Shown: positions 25,169-34,596, counted from the stretch's first letter. The stretch: DNA of 43,504 nucleotides from Mucilaginibacter sp. (GCA_028287895.1 JAQBOV010000047.1:1-43504), one strand, 5' to 3'. The notes: generated by a model not told the origin, from the letters alone. Program-made: numbers and translations.

Positions 25169-25789
25169 ATGAGCACAGGAAGTGATCAACAGGATATAAA
25201 AAAGGAAAAGATTTTAGAAGCGGCTTATCAGCAGTTCTTACATTACGGTTATTCAAAAACAACCATGAATGAGATAGCCGGGGCGCTGTCAATGTCAAAA
25301 GCATTGCTTTATTACTACTTTCCGGATAAAAGTCAGTTGTACATTGCCGTTACCCGTAAACTGGCAAATGACTATTTGAAACTTTTGGAAGATAATATAA
25401 GCCGGATCACCGAGCTGAAGGAAGCATTTGTATTCCAGATCGATACCCATCATAACTTTATCCTGAATAATTATAATTTTTTCGATTTTATCAGGCTGAA
25501 TGAGCAGAACATGCCCGATACAATATGGGAGATAGTTGACCAGATACGTCAATCTGAAATGGACTTGTTAGGTAATGCCATAATTGCCGAAGCTGCAAGA
25601 GGCAAAATAAAACCGGTTGACAATCCACGCGAAATTGTGGATCTGATGCTTGATGCGCTGCACGGTGTAAGAGTTGGATCGGCCGGGTATAATAAGAAAA
25701 ATAGTTTCCCCCGCAAAGAGCATCTGGACGAAATTCACAAAAAGCGCTTATTGTTGGTTGATATATTTATCAAGGGGCTAATGCATTGA
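25169..25789 (+). CDS. TetR family transcriptional regulator
   Basis: DNA-binding regulator of 206 residues. The helix-turn-helix spans about residues 12-58: KILEAAYQQFLHYGYSKTTM then NEIAGALSMSKALLYYYFPD. The remaining all-helical part ends HGVRVGSAGYNKKN and a hydrophobic C-terminus; no ligand class can be assigned. It is only weakly like the TetR at 17.7 kb outside the DNA-binding domain. Its divergent neighbour, the unknown membrane protein, is the likeliest target besides itself (inference from arrangement). Confidence 0.85.
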   Translation: MSTGSDQQDIKKEKILEAAYQQFLHYGYSKTTMNEIAGALSMSKALLYYYFPDKSQLYIAVTRKLANDYLKLLEDNISRITELKEAFVFQIDTHHNFILNNYNFFDFIRLNEQNMPDTIWEIVDQIRQSEMDLLGNAIIAEAARGKIKPVDNPREIVDLMLDALHGVRVGSAGYNKKNSFPRKEHLDEIHKKRLLLVDIFIKGLMH

Positions 25790-25849
25790 TATACGGTCAC
25801 CTTGGGGTCAAAAAGCATGCCGGTATAATTAAACAAATAAAATAATGGG

Positions 25850-25857
25850 TATATTTG
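25850..25857 (+). promoter_or_regulatory. Promoter box before ORF-less transcript unit
   Basis: TATATTTG, exact TAnnTTTG, in the spacer between tetR and the convergent OsmC gene. No start codon follows; a terminator lies about 100 bases downstream. Confidence 0.4.
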
Positions 25858-25862
25858 ACTAA

Positions 25863-25985
25863 TTAATTTCGTTGGTCAATAATTTATTATCAATATATAA
25901 TTTTTATTAAAGGTACTTCTTAATTTAGAGGTGATTGTTTTAGAGTGATTGAAGCATCCTGGTTAATACCCGGGATGCTTTTTCG
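25863..25985 (+). ncRNA. Candidate small RNA
   Basis: About 120 AT-rich bases between a TATATTTG promoter box (25850-25857) and an intrinsic terminator. There is no ATG in any plus-strand frame of this stretch. It may instead be only the 3' UTR of the tetR gene, whose stop lies 60 bases before the box. Not similar to any RNA family I know. Confidence 0.35.
25953..25985 (+). terminator. Rho-independent terminator
   Basis: AGCATCCTGG pairs with CCGGGATGCT (one mismatch-type G-T pair) around TTAATAC-like loop, followed by TTTTT. Faces the end of the convergent OsmC-like gene. Confidence 0.8.
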
Positions 25986-26003
25986 TTTTAGCTTTATTTA
26001 TTT

Positions 26004-26411
26004 TTATATCAGGCCCGTCTCTATGGTAATTTTCCCTGTTAACATTTTATGAACGGGGCAGGCGTCGGCAATTTGTATCAATCGCTTTTTTTGCTCGTCA
26101 GATAATTCGCCTTCAAAACTTAACTGCCGTTCTATTAACGTCGTACTCTCAAGCTCAAATAGGGCCAGATTTACTGTTATATTATCGACAGACCACATCT
26201 TACGGTCAATATACATTCTTAACGTTATTGCTGTACAACTGCCGAGGCTGGCTAAAAGCAATCCTTGCGGACTCGGGCCTGCATCTGCCCCTCCAATTGT
26301 TAAAGGTTCGTCTGAGATAAGCGCGTGGTTGTCAACTTTTACAACGGTACGATAATGTGACCTGTCAATTTGTGCCTGCGCACTTGTTACCGGTTCTTTT
26401 ATGTTTTCCAT
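26004..26411 (-). CDS. OsmC family protein
   Basis: Thiol-dependent peroxidase-like protein of the OsmC/Ohr superfamily, 135 residues, cytoplasmic. Both redox cysteines are present: LGSCTAITLRMYID (about residue 57) and IADACPVHKML (about 118). The loop GGADAGPSPQGLLLASLGS leads to the first one as usual. It is the smaller of two OsmC-type genes in the window and not close in sequence to the one at 35.7 kb. Substrate (organic hydroperoxide or other) is unknown. An imperfect TATCTTTA box lies upstream of the ATG. Confidence 0.88.
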   Translation of the reverse strand: MENIKEPVTSAQAQIDRSHYRTVVKVDNHALISDEPLTIGGADAGPSPQGLLLASLGSCTAITLRMYIDRKMWSVDNITVNLALFELESTTLIERQLSFEGELSDEQKKRLIQIADACPVHKMLTGKITIETGLI

Positions 26412-26470
26412 AGCCGCGTTAAAGATACGGTAAGTGCAGATTGTTTTTAGTTAATTGGCTCCCAAGCAGA

Positions 26471-27505
26471 TCAATAAAATTCATAGCAACGCCTTGCACC
26501 TTCAAAACGTGGTTCAGGATCACTGCGCGAAGGCAAAGTAGTCTCGTATCCTATACTTCCTTCTGTGCTGCCGGCGGTATTGCCATAGCTGAGGCCTTGC
26601 ACAGCGGCATCATGACTAAATCCGAAACGAAGTTTCTCTGCACCTTCCTTATTAATAAATACATCAAATATAAGCGACAATACCAAGGAACTTGGCCCTG
26701 TTTGAGCGCCGCTGCGATAGGATAAGCCTACATTAATGCCACGCCTCTTATACTGAAGTCCTATACTGTATGAATCAAATTGTGATTGTTTATAAAAAAC
26801 AACAGACGGAATCACATACGATTTATCATCATCATCCATGTTTTCAAACCGGTCCAAATCCAGGCGATAGCTTAAATGAGCATTTATACGCATGGGTAAT
26901 TTGGCAGGCATACCGGTAAATGATTCATTGGGTTGATTAATATGCTGCAAAGCAGCTCCGATATTGAATTCCCCTATAACCAGGTTGGTACCTAAACCCG
27001 AATCAAAATAAAACTTATTATTAAAAGGCAGATCGCCAGCTGCCGAGGAGCCTCCTACAATTCCGAGCGTAGGGTCAAGCTGATCATCAAAAACAAGTTT
27101 ACTGTAATCGATTTTGCGATTTGTAAACCCTGCCTGTAATCCGAAAGACAAAACAAAATCTTCTGAGCCAATGCTGTAAGAATATAAGCCTGAAACATTA
27201 GTTCTGTCAAGATAAGCAGTTCCTTCGCTGCCGCGGGTAAGCAATAATCCAAAGCCGCCTCCAAAACGGGGAACGTTATAATCTATTGATGCCGATACAT
27301 AGGATAGCGTTCCGGGCACGTTTGTCCACTGGTTACGATAGATCAGGTTCATGCGCAGATCGCCCTTAAATTGCCCTGTAAGAGCCGGATTCAGATATAA
27401 AGGTGCGTTGAAAAACTGAGAATATAAATGATCCTGTGCAAAGCTCGTTGAACCTTTCAGCAGTATCAATAAAATAATAAGCCACCGCACTGCCAAATTA
27501 CTCAT
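26471..27505 (-). CDS. PorP/SprF family type IX secretion membrane protein
   Basis: Outer-membrane protein of the PorP/SprF family, which helps T9SS export or anchor type B cargo adhesins. About 344 residues: a signal peptide (MSNLAVRWLIILLILLKGST, ending near SFAQ), then the family-defining QDHLYSQFFNAPLYLNPAL and FKGDLRMNLIYRNQW, followed by amphipathic beta strands expected of a barrel. ATG 27505 is used; a GTG codon immediately before it is the base-adjacent alternative. Only GTG separates it from the stop of the giant adhesin gene upstream, so it is co-transcribed and probably translationally coupled with its likely client. Confidence 0.9.
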   Translation of the reverse strand: MSNLAVRWLIILLILLKGSTSFAQDHLYSQFFNAPLYLNPALTGQFKGDLRMNLIYRNQWTNVPGTLSYVSASIDYNVPRFGGGFGLLLTRGSEGTAYLDRTNVSGLYSYSIGSEDFVLSFGLQAGFTNRKIDYSKLVFDDQLDPTLGIVGGSSAAGDLPFNNKFYFDSGLGTNLVIGEFNIGAALQHINQPNESFTGMPAKLPMRINAHLSYRLDLDRFENMDDDDKSYVIPSVVFYKQSQFDSYSIGLQYKRRGINVGLSYRSGAQTGPSSLVLSLIFDVFINKEGAEKLRFGFSHDAAVQGLSYGNTAGSTEGSIGYETTLPSRSDPEPRFEGARRCYEFY

Positions 27506-27508
27506 CAC

Positions 27509-30500
27509 TTATCTTATTAAATGTATTGCTCCTGTTCTGCTTGGCGATGAGTTTTTGTACGACATCCCTTTCCATTCCTGGCCATTCAAAAGAGTGGCCG
27601 ATATCTGCCAGATATAAACTCCTTGTTGGGAAAGAATGCCCTTGTAATAGCCATCCCATCCATCAACAGGCGAACCATTACTATCAAGTTTGGTGGTTTC
27701 CCAAACCAGTTGGCCGAAATTATTAAAGATCTGCATGTGCCAGGTCTTCATGCCAAATCCTTTGGCAATAAACACTTTAAGGTCTTTGTTTGAACCTGCA
27801 GGCATAAATGCATTGGGAACAAACACGTTGCCAAGAAATTTAACGTTAATGGTCTGCTGCGCTACTGCCAGGCAATTAGTTCCGGGGGTCGTTGCTGTCA
27901 GGGTAATCGTAAAAGGTGATTTACTATAATCAAAACGATGTGTGTTTGGTATATAGGCGGTTTCAATTGCCGATCCGTCTCCAAAATCCCATTTATAGGT
28001 CAGTGATGAAGCGGGTACATTCCCGGCATCCGGTGTGGTATTGTTAAAGACAACATTGTAGTCTTTATCTGATGTATAGGTGAAATTTGGCTGGGGAACA
28101 GGGTAAACACTAAATTCCTTCAATGCGGACACCGGTGCATTACCGCATCCGTCATTACCTGCCGTAATTGACACGTAATAAGTACCAATGGATGTCGGTG
28201 TATAATTCACATCGCCTGTACCTGCAGGGAGTGTTAAAACCGGGTTTTTATTGGCATCATAAACGGTAATGGTAAAACGGTTACCACCCGATGAAATATT
28301 CTGAAATGTTACCGGGCTGCCTAAACAAACTGATTTTACATCGCCTTTAATTTGCACCAATGAAACAATTGATGAAGGTGCAACAGATATGGTAATAGGG
28401 GTTGAGCTGACCTGGTTTCCGCATTGATCGGTAGCAACCACATAAACCGAATAGTCGACAGCAGCCGTAGGAACTATGGTCTGAAATACTGCATCCTGTG
28501 TATCCGTAAACCGCAAATGCTGAATGATGGTCCCGTGGTCATCCAACAGGTAAAAATCATATTGTGCATTGTTGCCTGGCGATAGATTTTTGACAACTAA
28601 AGTAAAGGTACCGCAGGCTGATGTTTGGTTTGGTAAAAGCTTTGCTATCGGCTTTTGAGGGCTAACCCTTACATAATCTACATAAGGTGTTTGTAAATTA
28701 CAATTACTTGTAGGTGTTAAGGTAACCGTATAAGTAATTTCTTTGCCAGTAGGTGAAGGCGGGAAACTATGTGAAGGCGGATTTATAGCAGTCACTGCAG
28801 GCGAACCATCACCAAAGTCCCAAACAAATGTGCCTACCGGCGATGGCGTAGAGGTATTGGTAAATGTTACTGTAGTTGGCCCGCAACCATGGTTTTGATC
28901 CATTGTAAAGCTGGCTGTTACATCGGCGTAAGCACCGATAGTTATGAATGCAAAGGTATCACTGCACGGTGGCAGTCCCTTGATGGTCCATTTAAAAGTA
29001 TAAACATTTCCTCTTGATAAACCGGTAACCTGGGTTTGGTAGTTGGTTGGGTTAGCTATCGTTACCGCCGGACCGGCCGTTTGCGTCCATACACCACTAA
29101 ATGGCGCCGGATCATTACCGTTTAAGGTAATAGTGGTTTGATTACAGATATTAAAATTCTGCCCGGCATCAGCAATAGGGGTTTGCGGATTTACCGTAAT
29201 AACAGCCGGCGTTGAAGGCACTTCGGGACATATGCCGGTGTTTTTGACAATAGCCCTGTACTGTGTGGTTTGTGTTAAGTTTGAATAAGATTGTGCCGTC
29301 GTTGTATTGATTATGGTTTGCCATGTAGCGCCATGATCGACAGATGATTCCCAGCGAGCAACGGAGCCAACCGCGCCGATTAGCGAAATTTGTCCGTTAT
29401 TACCGCCCGAACAAACCGTAGCCGGGCTGGATGTCGTTCCGCCGACCGGGGCCTGATCGATAGTAATATTTACCGTACTAGAACTAGGAGGGCAACTTGG
29501 CGAGCCGGTAATGGTCCATTTGAATTGGTAACGATTACCCGGTTGTAAGCCGCTTACCCTGGTGTCGTGATCGGTAGCGTTGGCAAATGTAACGCCCGGC
29601 GGGCCCGTCCACATACCCGTTCCCGGGGACGGGTCATTACCCGCAAGGTCGTAAAACGTAGTACTGCAGACTTCATTGTCCTGACCTGCGTTTGCCTGCA
29701 CAGGTGGAAGGCCAACGGTAATGGTGGTGGATGTGGAAGTTGCATCAGGGCAGGTATTGCTGTTGTGCAAAATAGCCCGGTATTCGGTGGTCTGCGTTAA
29801 ATTTGTATAAGACTGCGTGGTGCCGGTATTGGTAACCGGCTGCCAGGTAGTGCCATTATCAATAGATGATTCCCAGCGAACAACGGTGCCGGTATGGCCT
29901 GCAAGAAAAATCTGTCCGTTATTGCCGCCTGAGCAAACCGTAGCCGGGCTGGATGTCGTTCCGCCGACCGGGGCCTGATCGATAGTGATATTTACCGTAC
30001 TTGAACTAGGAGGGCAACTTGGCGAGCCGGTAATGGTCCACTGGAACCGGTAAGAATTACCCGGGATTAAACCGCTTACCCTGGTGTCGTGATCAGTAGC
30101 ATTGGCAAATGTAACGCCCGCAGGGCCCGTCCACATACCAGTTCCGGGGGACGGGTCATTACCCGAAAGGTCGTAAAACGTAGTATTGCAGAGTTCATTG
30201 TCCGGGCCGGCATTTGCCTGTACAGGCCGCGGGTCAACGGTAATGGTAGCGATTACGGGAGTGCCTGGGCATGTGCCATTATACGGTGTAATAGTATAGG
30301 CAACCGTTCCGGCTGCGGGGCCAGTATTGACTAATATATCTTGTATGCTGCCAGCACCTGTAGCGGAGACTTGATTTATATTGCCTGTAATACCTGCCGA
30401 AGCTGTGCTGGTCCAGGTATAAGTTGTATTGGCAACGTTTGATGTTAATTTAATATTAGCCGGCTGATTACTACAAATAGGTGTATTAACCGGAACTGCG

Positions 30501-32995
30501 GTAATAACAGGTAAGGGATGTATAGTAACAGTTAAATTAAAAGGGTTGCCCGGGCATGAATTAACTGTCGGTATGATCGTATAAGTCACTACAGCATCTG
30601 TATTGCCGCTGTTGGTTATTGCATCATTTATCGTATTTCCGCTTCCCGAGGCTGTAAACCCTATGGCTGTTCCCGATGTGAGCGCTGCCGTCCATGTAAA
30701 AGTTGCAGCAGGATTATTCGCTGTTATGGTGTAATTAAGCGGCTGACCTGAACAAGCGGATGCGGTAGGAGGGCTGGTAATAAAAGGGGTTGGCGTAAAA
30801 TTAATGACAATATTGTCAGTCACTGTATTACACGGTGCCGCGGTATTAGCTTGTAATGTTAAGGTAACCTGGCCCGCATTTATATCAAAGATGGTGGGCG
30901 TATAAGTGGTCGACGATGTATTGTTTGGTGAAAAAGATCCCGCCCCACCGGTCCATTTGACGCTGGTATAGCTGCCACCTGATATATTCCCTATTAATGT
31001 CACTACTGGGCTGCTTGCACAGAGGGTTTGATCTGTACCGGCATTGACAATAGGCGGCTGCACAAATTGAATAGTTTGTGAGTCAGAGGCTTGTCCGCAG
31101 GAATTTTTATGTGTTACGGTTATGGTATACGTATCAAAATTATCAAAATGTATTTTGGGGTATTGGCTGCTTGGTGTTGTTCCACCTTGAAAGCTGTAAG
31201 TACTGCTGTTGTTGAGACTACTAACTGCCCATGTATAAGTAGTTGGCTGTGTTTGGGCCGTGCCACTGAAGGTAGTTTTGGTAATGGTTTGAGCAGGGTC
31301 GAAAGTGAATGTCAGGTTATTGCCGCAAATTTGTGCGGGCGGCGAAAGACTGGCAGTAGGAGCAGCGTCAACCCGGATTGTTTGCGCGGCTGCTAAAATC
31401 AGCCCGCAACCAACTGAATTTATTCCAAGTTGTACTGTATAAACGCCGGCTTGGGGGAAAATAAAATGAGGAAATTTGCTGCTCGCATTTGTGCCGCCTG
31501 CATAGGTTACTGTTCCCGGTCCGGATACCGTCCAGTTGTAGGTGTCTACACCGCAGATAGGAGTAGCATCAATAATTGACGTGTTAGCAGGTGTCACAGG
31601 CCCGCTGGTTATACATACCTGTGATAGTATTGAAAATATCGGCTGGGGTGGAGTTTCAAAACAAATAGGTTGGGTATAATCAGCTGACGGACATCCTATA
31701 CCGCTGGGATCCATTTCTGAATGGAGTGTCAGGGTATGTTGGCCAGGCGTTACATTAGCCGGAATAACAAATGGCTGATTGAGAGGAACATGCGTTACTA
31801 CTATGGCCCCATTATCAAAATTCCAGTCATAAAACGCGTTGGGATTGGCAGTACATGTACTTGTAGTTGCATTAGGATCGGGTCCGGGATCGGAAATATT
31901 GGGAATGGTAAGCGCAGTTCCTACACAGGCATTTCCAGGGGCGGTAAATTTAGTTACCGGCGGTTTTATTACTTTTGCTGATACTCCCGGCGGCGCACTT
32001 ACCTGACCGCAATAGGGGCTTTGGGCCTGATTCTGTACATAAAATGCGTTTGAAATCCCATTTCCGGTTTGACCGCAGGATGGCAACGTAAAAGTATGCG
32101 TAACGAGTCCGTTTAATGCTTTTAACTGGCAAAAGGTAAAAATGGTACTTGTACCATCACCCCAATCAAGTTTATAAGTATTTCCGGGATAGTTAACCTG
32201 TATACCTGCGGTAATAGAACTAACATCAATATTAAAGGATAAGTCACCTTGCCCATTGGCAAGACAAACGAAGCCATTCCCTGTAGAGCCGATATTGTTA
32301 CGAATCAGATTGTTAACCAATTGGTAATCATGCGTTCCGACAGTTCCACTGGCATCAACTGTTTTAACAATAACTTTATAATTTGATGTTTGCGCCGAAA
32401 ATGTATACCCTCCGGCCGGAATCGGAATATTTGTGCCTTCAAAAGCCTGGGTCTGCTCATTAAAAAAGCTGGCTGTTACTGTAGTGCCCGGAGCAGAAGT
32501 ATTGGTAATAAGAAATGAGGCATTGGCTGTACCTATACACCTGACCAATACATTAGGATTGGCGGCACTGATAGTTGGTGATGTAATTGACGCGGTCACC
32601 CCTGGATTTGAGTTAATTCTAAAAGCGGCAGACGCAATACTGGTTGTAGCAGGACTGGTTGTTTGCACACGCACCGTATAACCAGCGCCCGCTGAGGTGC
32701 CATTTGGTATAACACCATCAACAAAGGGTGTATAAAATCCGGTATAGCTCCCAATTAAAGTGCCTCCTGCAGGAAAAGCGCCGGTAGCATCAGATAAATA
32801 AAGGTTGAAGGTATTGCCTTGATCGATACACCCTGAAGCGTCATTGATAGTGATAGGAACGGAAATAGTTGAGCCCTTTCCATATGGCCCCGGATCAACG
32901 CTGCCAACCGTAATAGTTTGGGCAAATGCACCTGTTAAAGTAAGTAAGGTGAATATTGCTAAAAATAACAAGTATTTAGTAAATGTTTTGTGCAT
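27509..32995 (-). CDS. Giant PKD-repeat surface adhesin with T9SS type B C-terminal domain
   Basis: Secreted cell-surface protein of 1828 residues. It has a signal peptide (TKYLLFLAIFTLLTLTGAFA), then a long run of Ig-like/PKD-type beta modules rich in Thr, Ser, Pro and Gly. Clear PKD cores are VWDFGDGSPAV at about residue 1390 and KWDFGDGSAIE at about 1670. Residues about 1725-1828 form the gliding-motility-associated C-terminal domain (NVFVPNAFMPAGSN, MQIFNNFGQLVWE, DGWDGYYKG), the type B T9SS signal. Modules near residues 920-1270 include a 174-residue tandem duplication. ATG 32995 is used; the TTG before it is ignored. Likely roles are adhesion, gliding or matrix binding; no catalytic domain was seen. 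Confidence 0.92.
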   Translation of the reverse strand: MHKTFTKYLLFLAIFTLLTLTGAFAQTITVGSVDPGPYGKGSTISVPITINDASGCIDQGNTFNLYLSDATGAFPAGGTLIGSYTGFYTPFVDGVIPNGTSAGAGYTVRVQTTSPATTSIASAAFRINSNPGVTASITSPTISAANPNVLVRCIGTANASFLITNTSAPGTTVTASFFNEQTQAFEGTNIPIPAGGYTFSAQTSNYKVIVKTVDASGTVGTHDYQLVNNLIRNNIGSTGNGFVCLANGQGDLSFNIDVSSITAGIQVNYPGNTYKLDWGDGTSTIFTFCQLKALNGLVTHTFTLPSCGQTGNGISNAFYVQNQAQSPYCGQVSAPPGVSAKVIKPPVTKFTAPGNACVGTALTIPNISDPGPDPNATTSTCTANPNAFYDWNFDNGAIVVTHVPLNQPFVIPANVTPGQHTLTLHSEMDPSGIGCPSADYTQPICFETPPQPIFSILSQVCITSGPVTPANTSIIDATPICGVDTYNWTVSGPGTVTYAGGTNASSKFPHFIFPQAGVYTVQLGINSVGCGLILAAAQTIRVDAAPTASLSPPAQICGNNLTFTFDPAQTITKTTFSGTAQTQPTTYTWAVSSLNNSSTYSFQGGTTPSSQYPKIHFDNFDTYTITVTHKNSCGQASDSQTIQFVQPPIVNAGTDQTLCASSPVVTLIGNISGGSYTSVKWTGGAGSFSPNNTSSTTYTPTIFDINAGQVTLTLQANTAAPCNTVTDNIVINFTPTPFITSPPTASACSGQPLNYTITANNPAATFTWTAALTSGTAIGFTASGSGNTINDAITNSGNTDAVVTYTIIPTVNSCPGNPFNLTVTIHPLPVITAVPVNTPICSNQPANIKLTSNVANTTYTWTSTASAGITGNINQVSATGAGSIQDILVNTGPAAGTVAYTITPYNGTCPGTPVIATITVDPRPVQANAGPDNELCNTTFYDLSGNDPSPGTGMWTGPAGVTFANATDHDTRVSGLIPGNSYRFQWTITGSPSCPPSSSTVNITIDQAPVGGTTSSPATVCSGGNNGQIFLAGHTGTVVRWESSIDNGTTWQPVTNTGTTQSYTNLTQTTEYRAILHNSNTCPDATSTSTTITVGLPPVQANAGQDNEVCSTTFYDLAGNDPSPGTGMWTGPPGVTFANATDHDTRVSGLQPGNRYQFKWTITGSPSCPPSSSTVNITIDQAPVGGTTSSPATVCSGGNNGQISLIGAVGSVARWESSVDHGATWQTIINTTTAQSYSNLTQTTQYRAIVKNTGICPEVPSTPAVITVNPQTPIADAGQNFNICNQTTITLNGNDPAPFSGVWTQTAGPAVTIANPTNYQTQVTGLSRGNVYTFKWTIKGLPPCSDTFAFITIGAYADVTASFTMDQNHGCGPTTVTFTNTSTPSPVGTFVWDFGDGSPAVTAINPPSHSFPPSPTGKEITYTVTLTPTSNCNLQTPYVDYVRVSPQKPIAKLLPNQTSACGTFTLVVKNLSPGNNAQYDFYLLDDHGTIIQHLRFTDTQDAVFQTIVPTAAVDYSVYVVATDQCGNQVSSTPITISVAPSSIVSLVQIKGDVKSVCLGSPVTFQNISSGGNRFTITVYDANKNPVLTLPAGTGDVNYTPTSIGTYYVSITAGNDGCGNAPVSALKEFSVYPVPQPNFTYTSDKDYNVVFNNTTPDAGNVPASSLTYKWDFGDGSAIETAYIPNTHRFDYSKSPFTITLTATTPGTNCLAVAQQTINVKFLGNVFVPNAFMPAGSNKDLKVFIAKGFGMKTWHMQIFNNFGQLVWETTKLDSNGSPVDGWDGYYKGILSQQGVYIWQISATLLNGQEWKGMSYKNSSPSRTGAIHLIR
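29183..30226. repeat. 522-bp tandem duplication inside the adhesin gene
   Basis: Two copies, 29183-29704 and 29705-30226, keep an exact 522-base offset (174 codons). The best-conserved block is about 29400-29660 against 29922-30182, encoding DPSPGTGMWTGP, TFANATDHDTRVSGL and PVGGTTSSPATVCSGGNNGQ in both. The copies differ by scattered substitutions, and their ends are more diverged. A third, much older half-copy follows downstream in the protein. Confidence 0.9.
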
Positions 32996-33261
32996 CAATA
33001 TTCCCGGTTTTTAAAATATAGCATTACCAAATAACTGCGTTACAGCTCTTAACAATAAATCAGGGTTGATTTTTAAGCCCGCCTGCTATAAAATAAACCA
33101 TAGCTTTTTACGAAACGCGAACAATTTAGTTGCACGTTATAACCAACAGTTTGCACCCGATCTTAGGAACCGCGATTGGGTAAATAAAGGAAATAGGCCA
33201 TTTATTACCTGATAACTGGCGGTAAAGCTTGAAGAAAAAGATAGAAATCATCCTGAACCGA

Positions 33262-34500
33262 TTAACCGAAAAATAAATAGGCTACCAGGATTGCAGCTAT
33301 AATTCCGGCAAGATCGGCGATCAAACCGGCCGGGATGGCATAACGCGACTTTTTGATACCCACCGAACCAAAATAGAGGGCAACAATGTAAAATGTAGTG
33401 TCTGCCGAACCATTAAAGATGCATCCCAGGCGTCCGGCAAAGCTATCGGGGCCAAATGTTTGCATCGTATTGATCATCATGGCCTTTGAACCCGAGCCAC
33501 TGAGCGGTTTCATGTATGCTACCGGCATAGCATCCACGAAACGTGAATCAAGGTGCAGGCTGTTAACCACAAACCTTAGCCCATCATTGATGTAGCCTAA
33601 AGCCCCGCAATTGCGGAATACGCTGATAGCCACCAGCATAGCTACCAAATACGGTATTATTTTAACCGATGTTTCAAAACCCGATTTTGCCCCGTCAATA
33701 AATGCTTCGAATACATTTACTTTCTTGCGGATCGCACCCAGGATAAAAATTACGGGTATTGAAAACAATATTAAATTGCTGGCCACTTTTGAAACTGTAC
33801 TGATCTGTTCTTTGCTAAGATAGACGGTAAAACCCCATACCAGCAGGGCAATAAAAGCGGTCATACTCCCCAGCCAGGCGATTATTACGCGGTCAAAAAG
33901 GTTGATCTTTTGTTTGATGGCTACGGCGATCATGCCCACCACCGTAGCCACATAAGTGGCAATAATGATGGGGATAAAAACATCTGCAGGATCAGCCGCA
34001 TGCAGTATAAAACGTTGCGCTATAATGGTAACGGGCAATAATTGTAATCCTGATGTATGGAGCACCAGGAACATGATCTGGGCATTTGATGCGGTTTCTT
34101 TATTGGGATTCAACTCCTGCAGGCTGCCCATTGCTTTTAAGCCAAGCGGGGTAGCGGCATTGTCTAATCCAAGCAGGTTAGCAGAAAAATTCATCATCAT
34201 TTGGCCCGTTGCAGGATGATTTTTGGGAACTTCCGGAAATAGTCTGTTTAGAAATGGACCGACAATACGTGATAAGAAGTTAATTGCACCGGCTCTTTCT
34301 CCGATATTCATTATCCCCAACCATAAAGCCATATTGCCGACCAATGGAAGCGCTATGTCCATTACGGATGATTTCGACGAGTCAAACATACCGTCAACCA
34401 ACATCTTAAATGCTTCGGTATCACCTAAAAAAACTAATTTTACTAGGGCAAATAAAAAAGCGATCAGAAAAAAAGCGATCCAGATATAGTTCAGGGCCAT
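33262..34500 (-). CDS. Fused SpmA-SpmB-like nucleoside-recognition membrane protein
   Basis: Polytopic inner-membrane protein of 412 residues made of two nucleoside-recognition (Gate) domains. The N-terminal half resembles SpmA (NFSANLLGLDNAATPLGLKA), the C-terminal half SpmB (RNCGALGYINDGL, MKPLSGSGSKAMMINTMQTF, FNGSADTTFYIVALYFGS). In Bacillus the two are separate spore-maturation proteins; in non-sporing Bacteroidota a fused form of unknown transport role is found. There are about ten hydrophobic segments. It is a single gene, divergent from the DinB gene. The 266-base spacer before the adhesin gene shows nothing clear. Confidence 0.88.
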   Translation of the reverse strand: MALNYIWIAFFLIAFLFALVKLVFLGDTEAFKMLVDGMFDSSKSSVMDIALPLVGNMALWLGIMNIGERAGAINFLSRIVGPFLNRLFPEVPKNHPATGQMMMNFSANLLGLDNAATPLGLKAMGSLQELNPNKETASNAQIMFLVLHTSGLQLLPVTIIAQRFILHAADPADVFIPIIIATYVATVVGMIAVAIKQKINLFDRVIIAWLGSMTAFIALLVWGFTVYLSKEQISTVSKVASNLILFSIPVIFILGAIRKKVNVFEAFIDGAKSGFETSVKIIPYLVAMLVAISVFRNCGALGYINDGLRFVVNSLHLDSRFVDAMPVAYMKPLSGSGSKAMMINTMQTFGPDSFAGRLGCIFNGSADTTFYIVALYFGSVGIKKSRYAIPAGLIADLAGIIAAILVAYLFFG

Positions 34501-34596
34501 GCTAACTGTTCAGGCTTTGAAGATAATAGTTTTTTATAAAATGTTTAGCTTTTTCGGATCAGAACGTTGCTATATTTAATTAAACATAATGCTAAT

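Noticed and set aside
28921..29160. Third full copy of the adhesin duplication
   Set aside because: The protein segment is only distantly similar and about half length; DNA identity is not evident, so treated as an old module rather than part of the tandem pair.
29183..30226. Regular repeats considered as a CRISPR array or mobile element
   Set aside because: Period is 522 bases, in frame, with coding repeats of an adhesin module; no short direct repeats with unique spacers.
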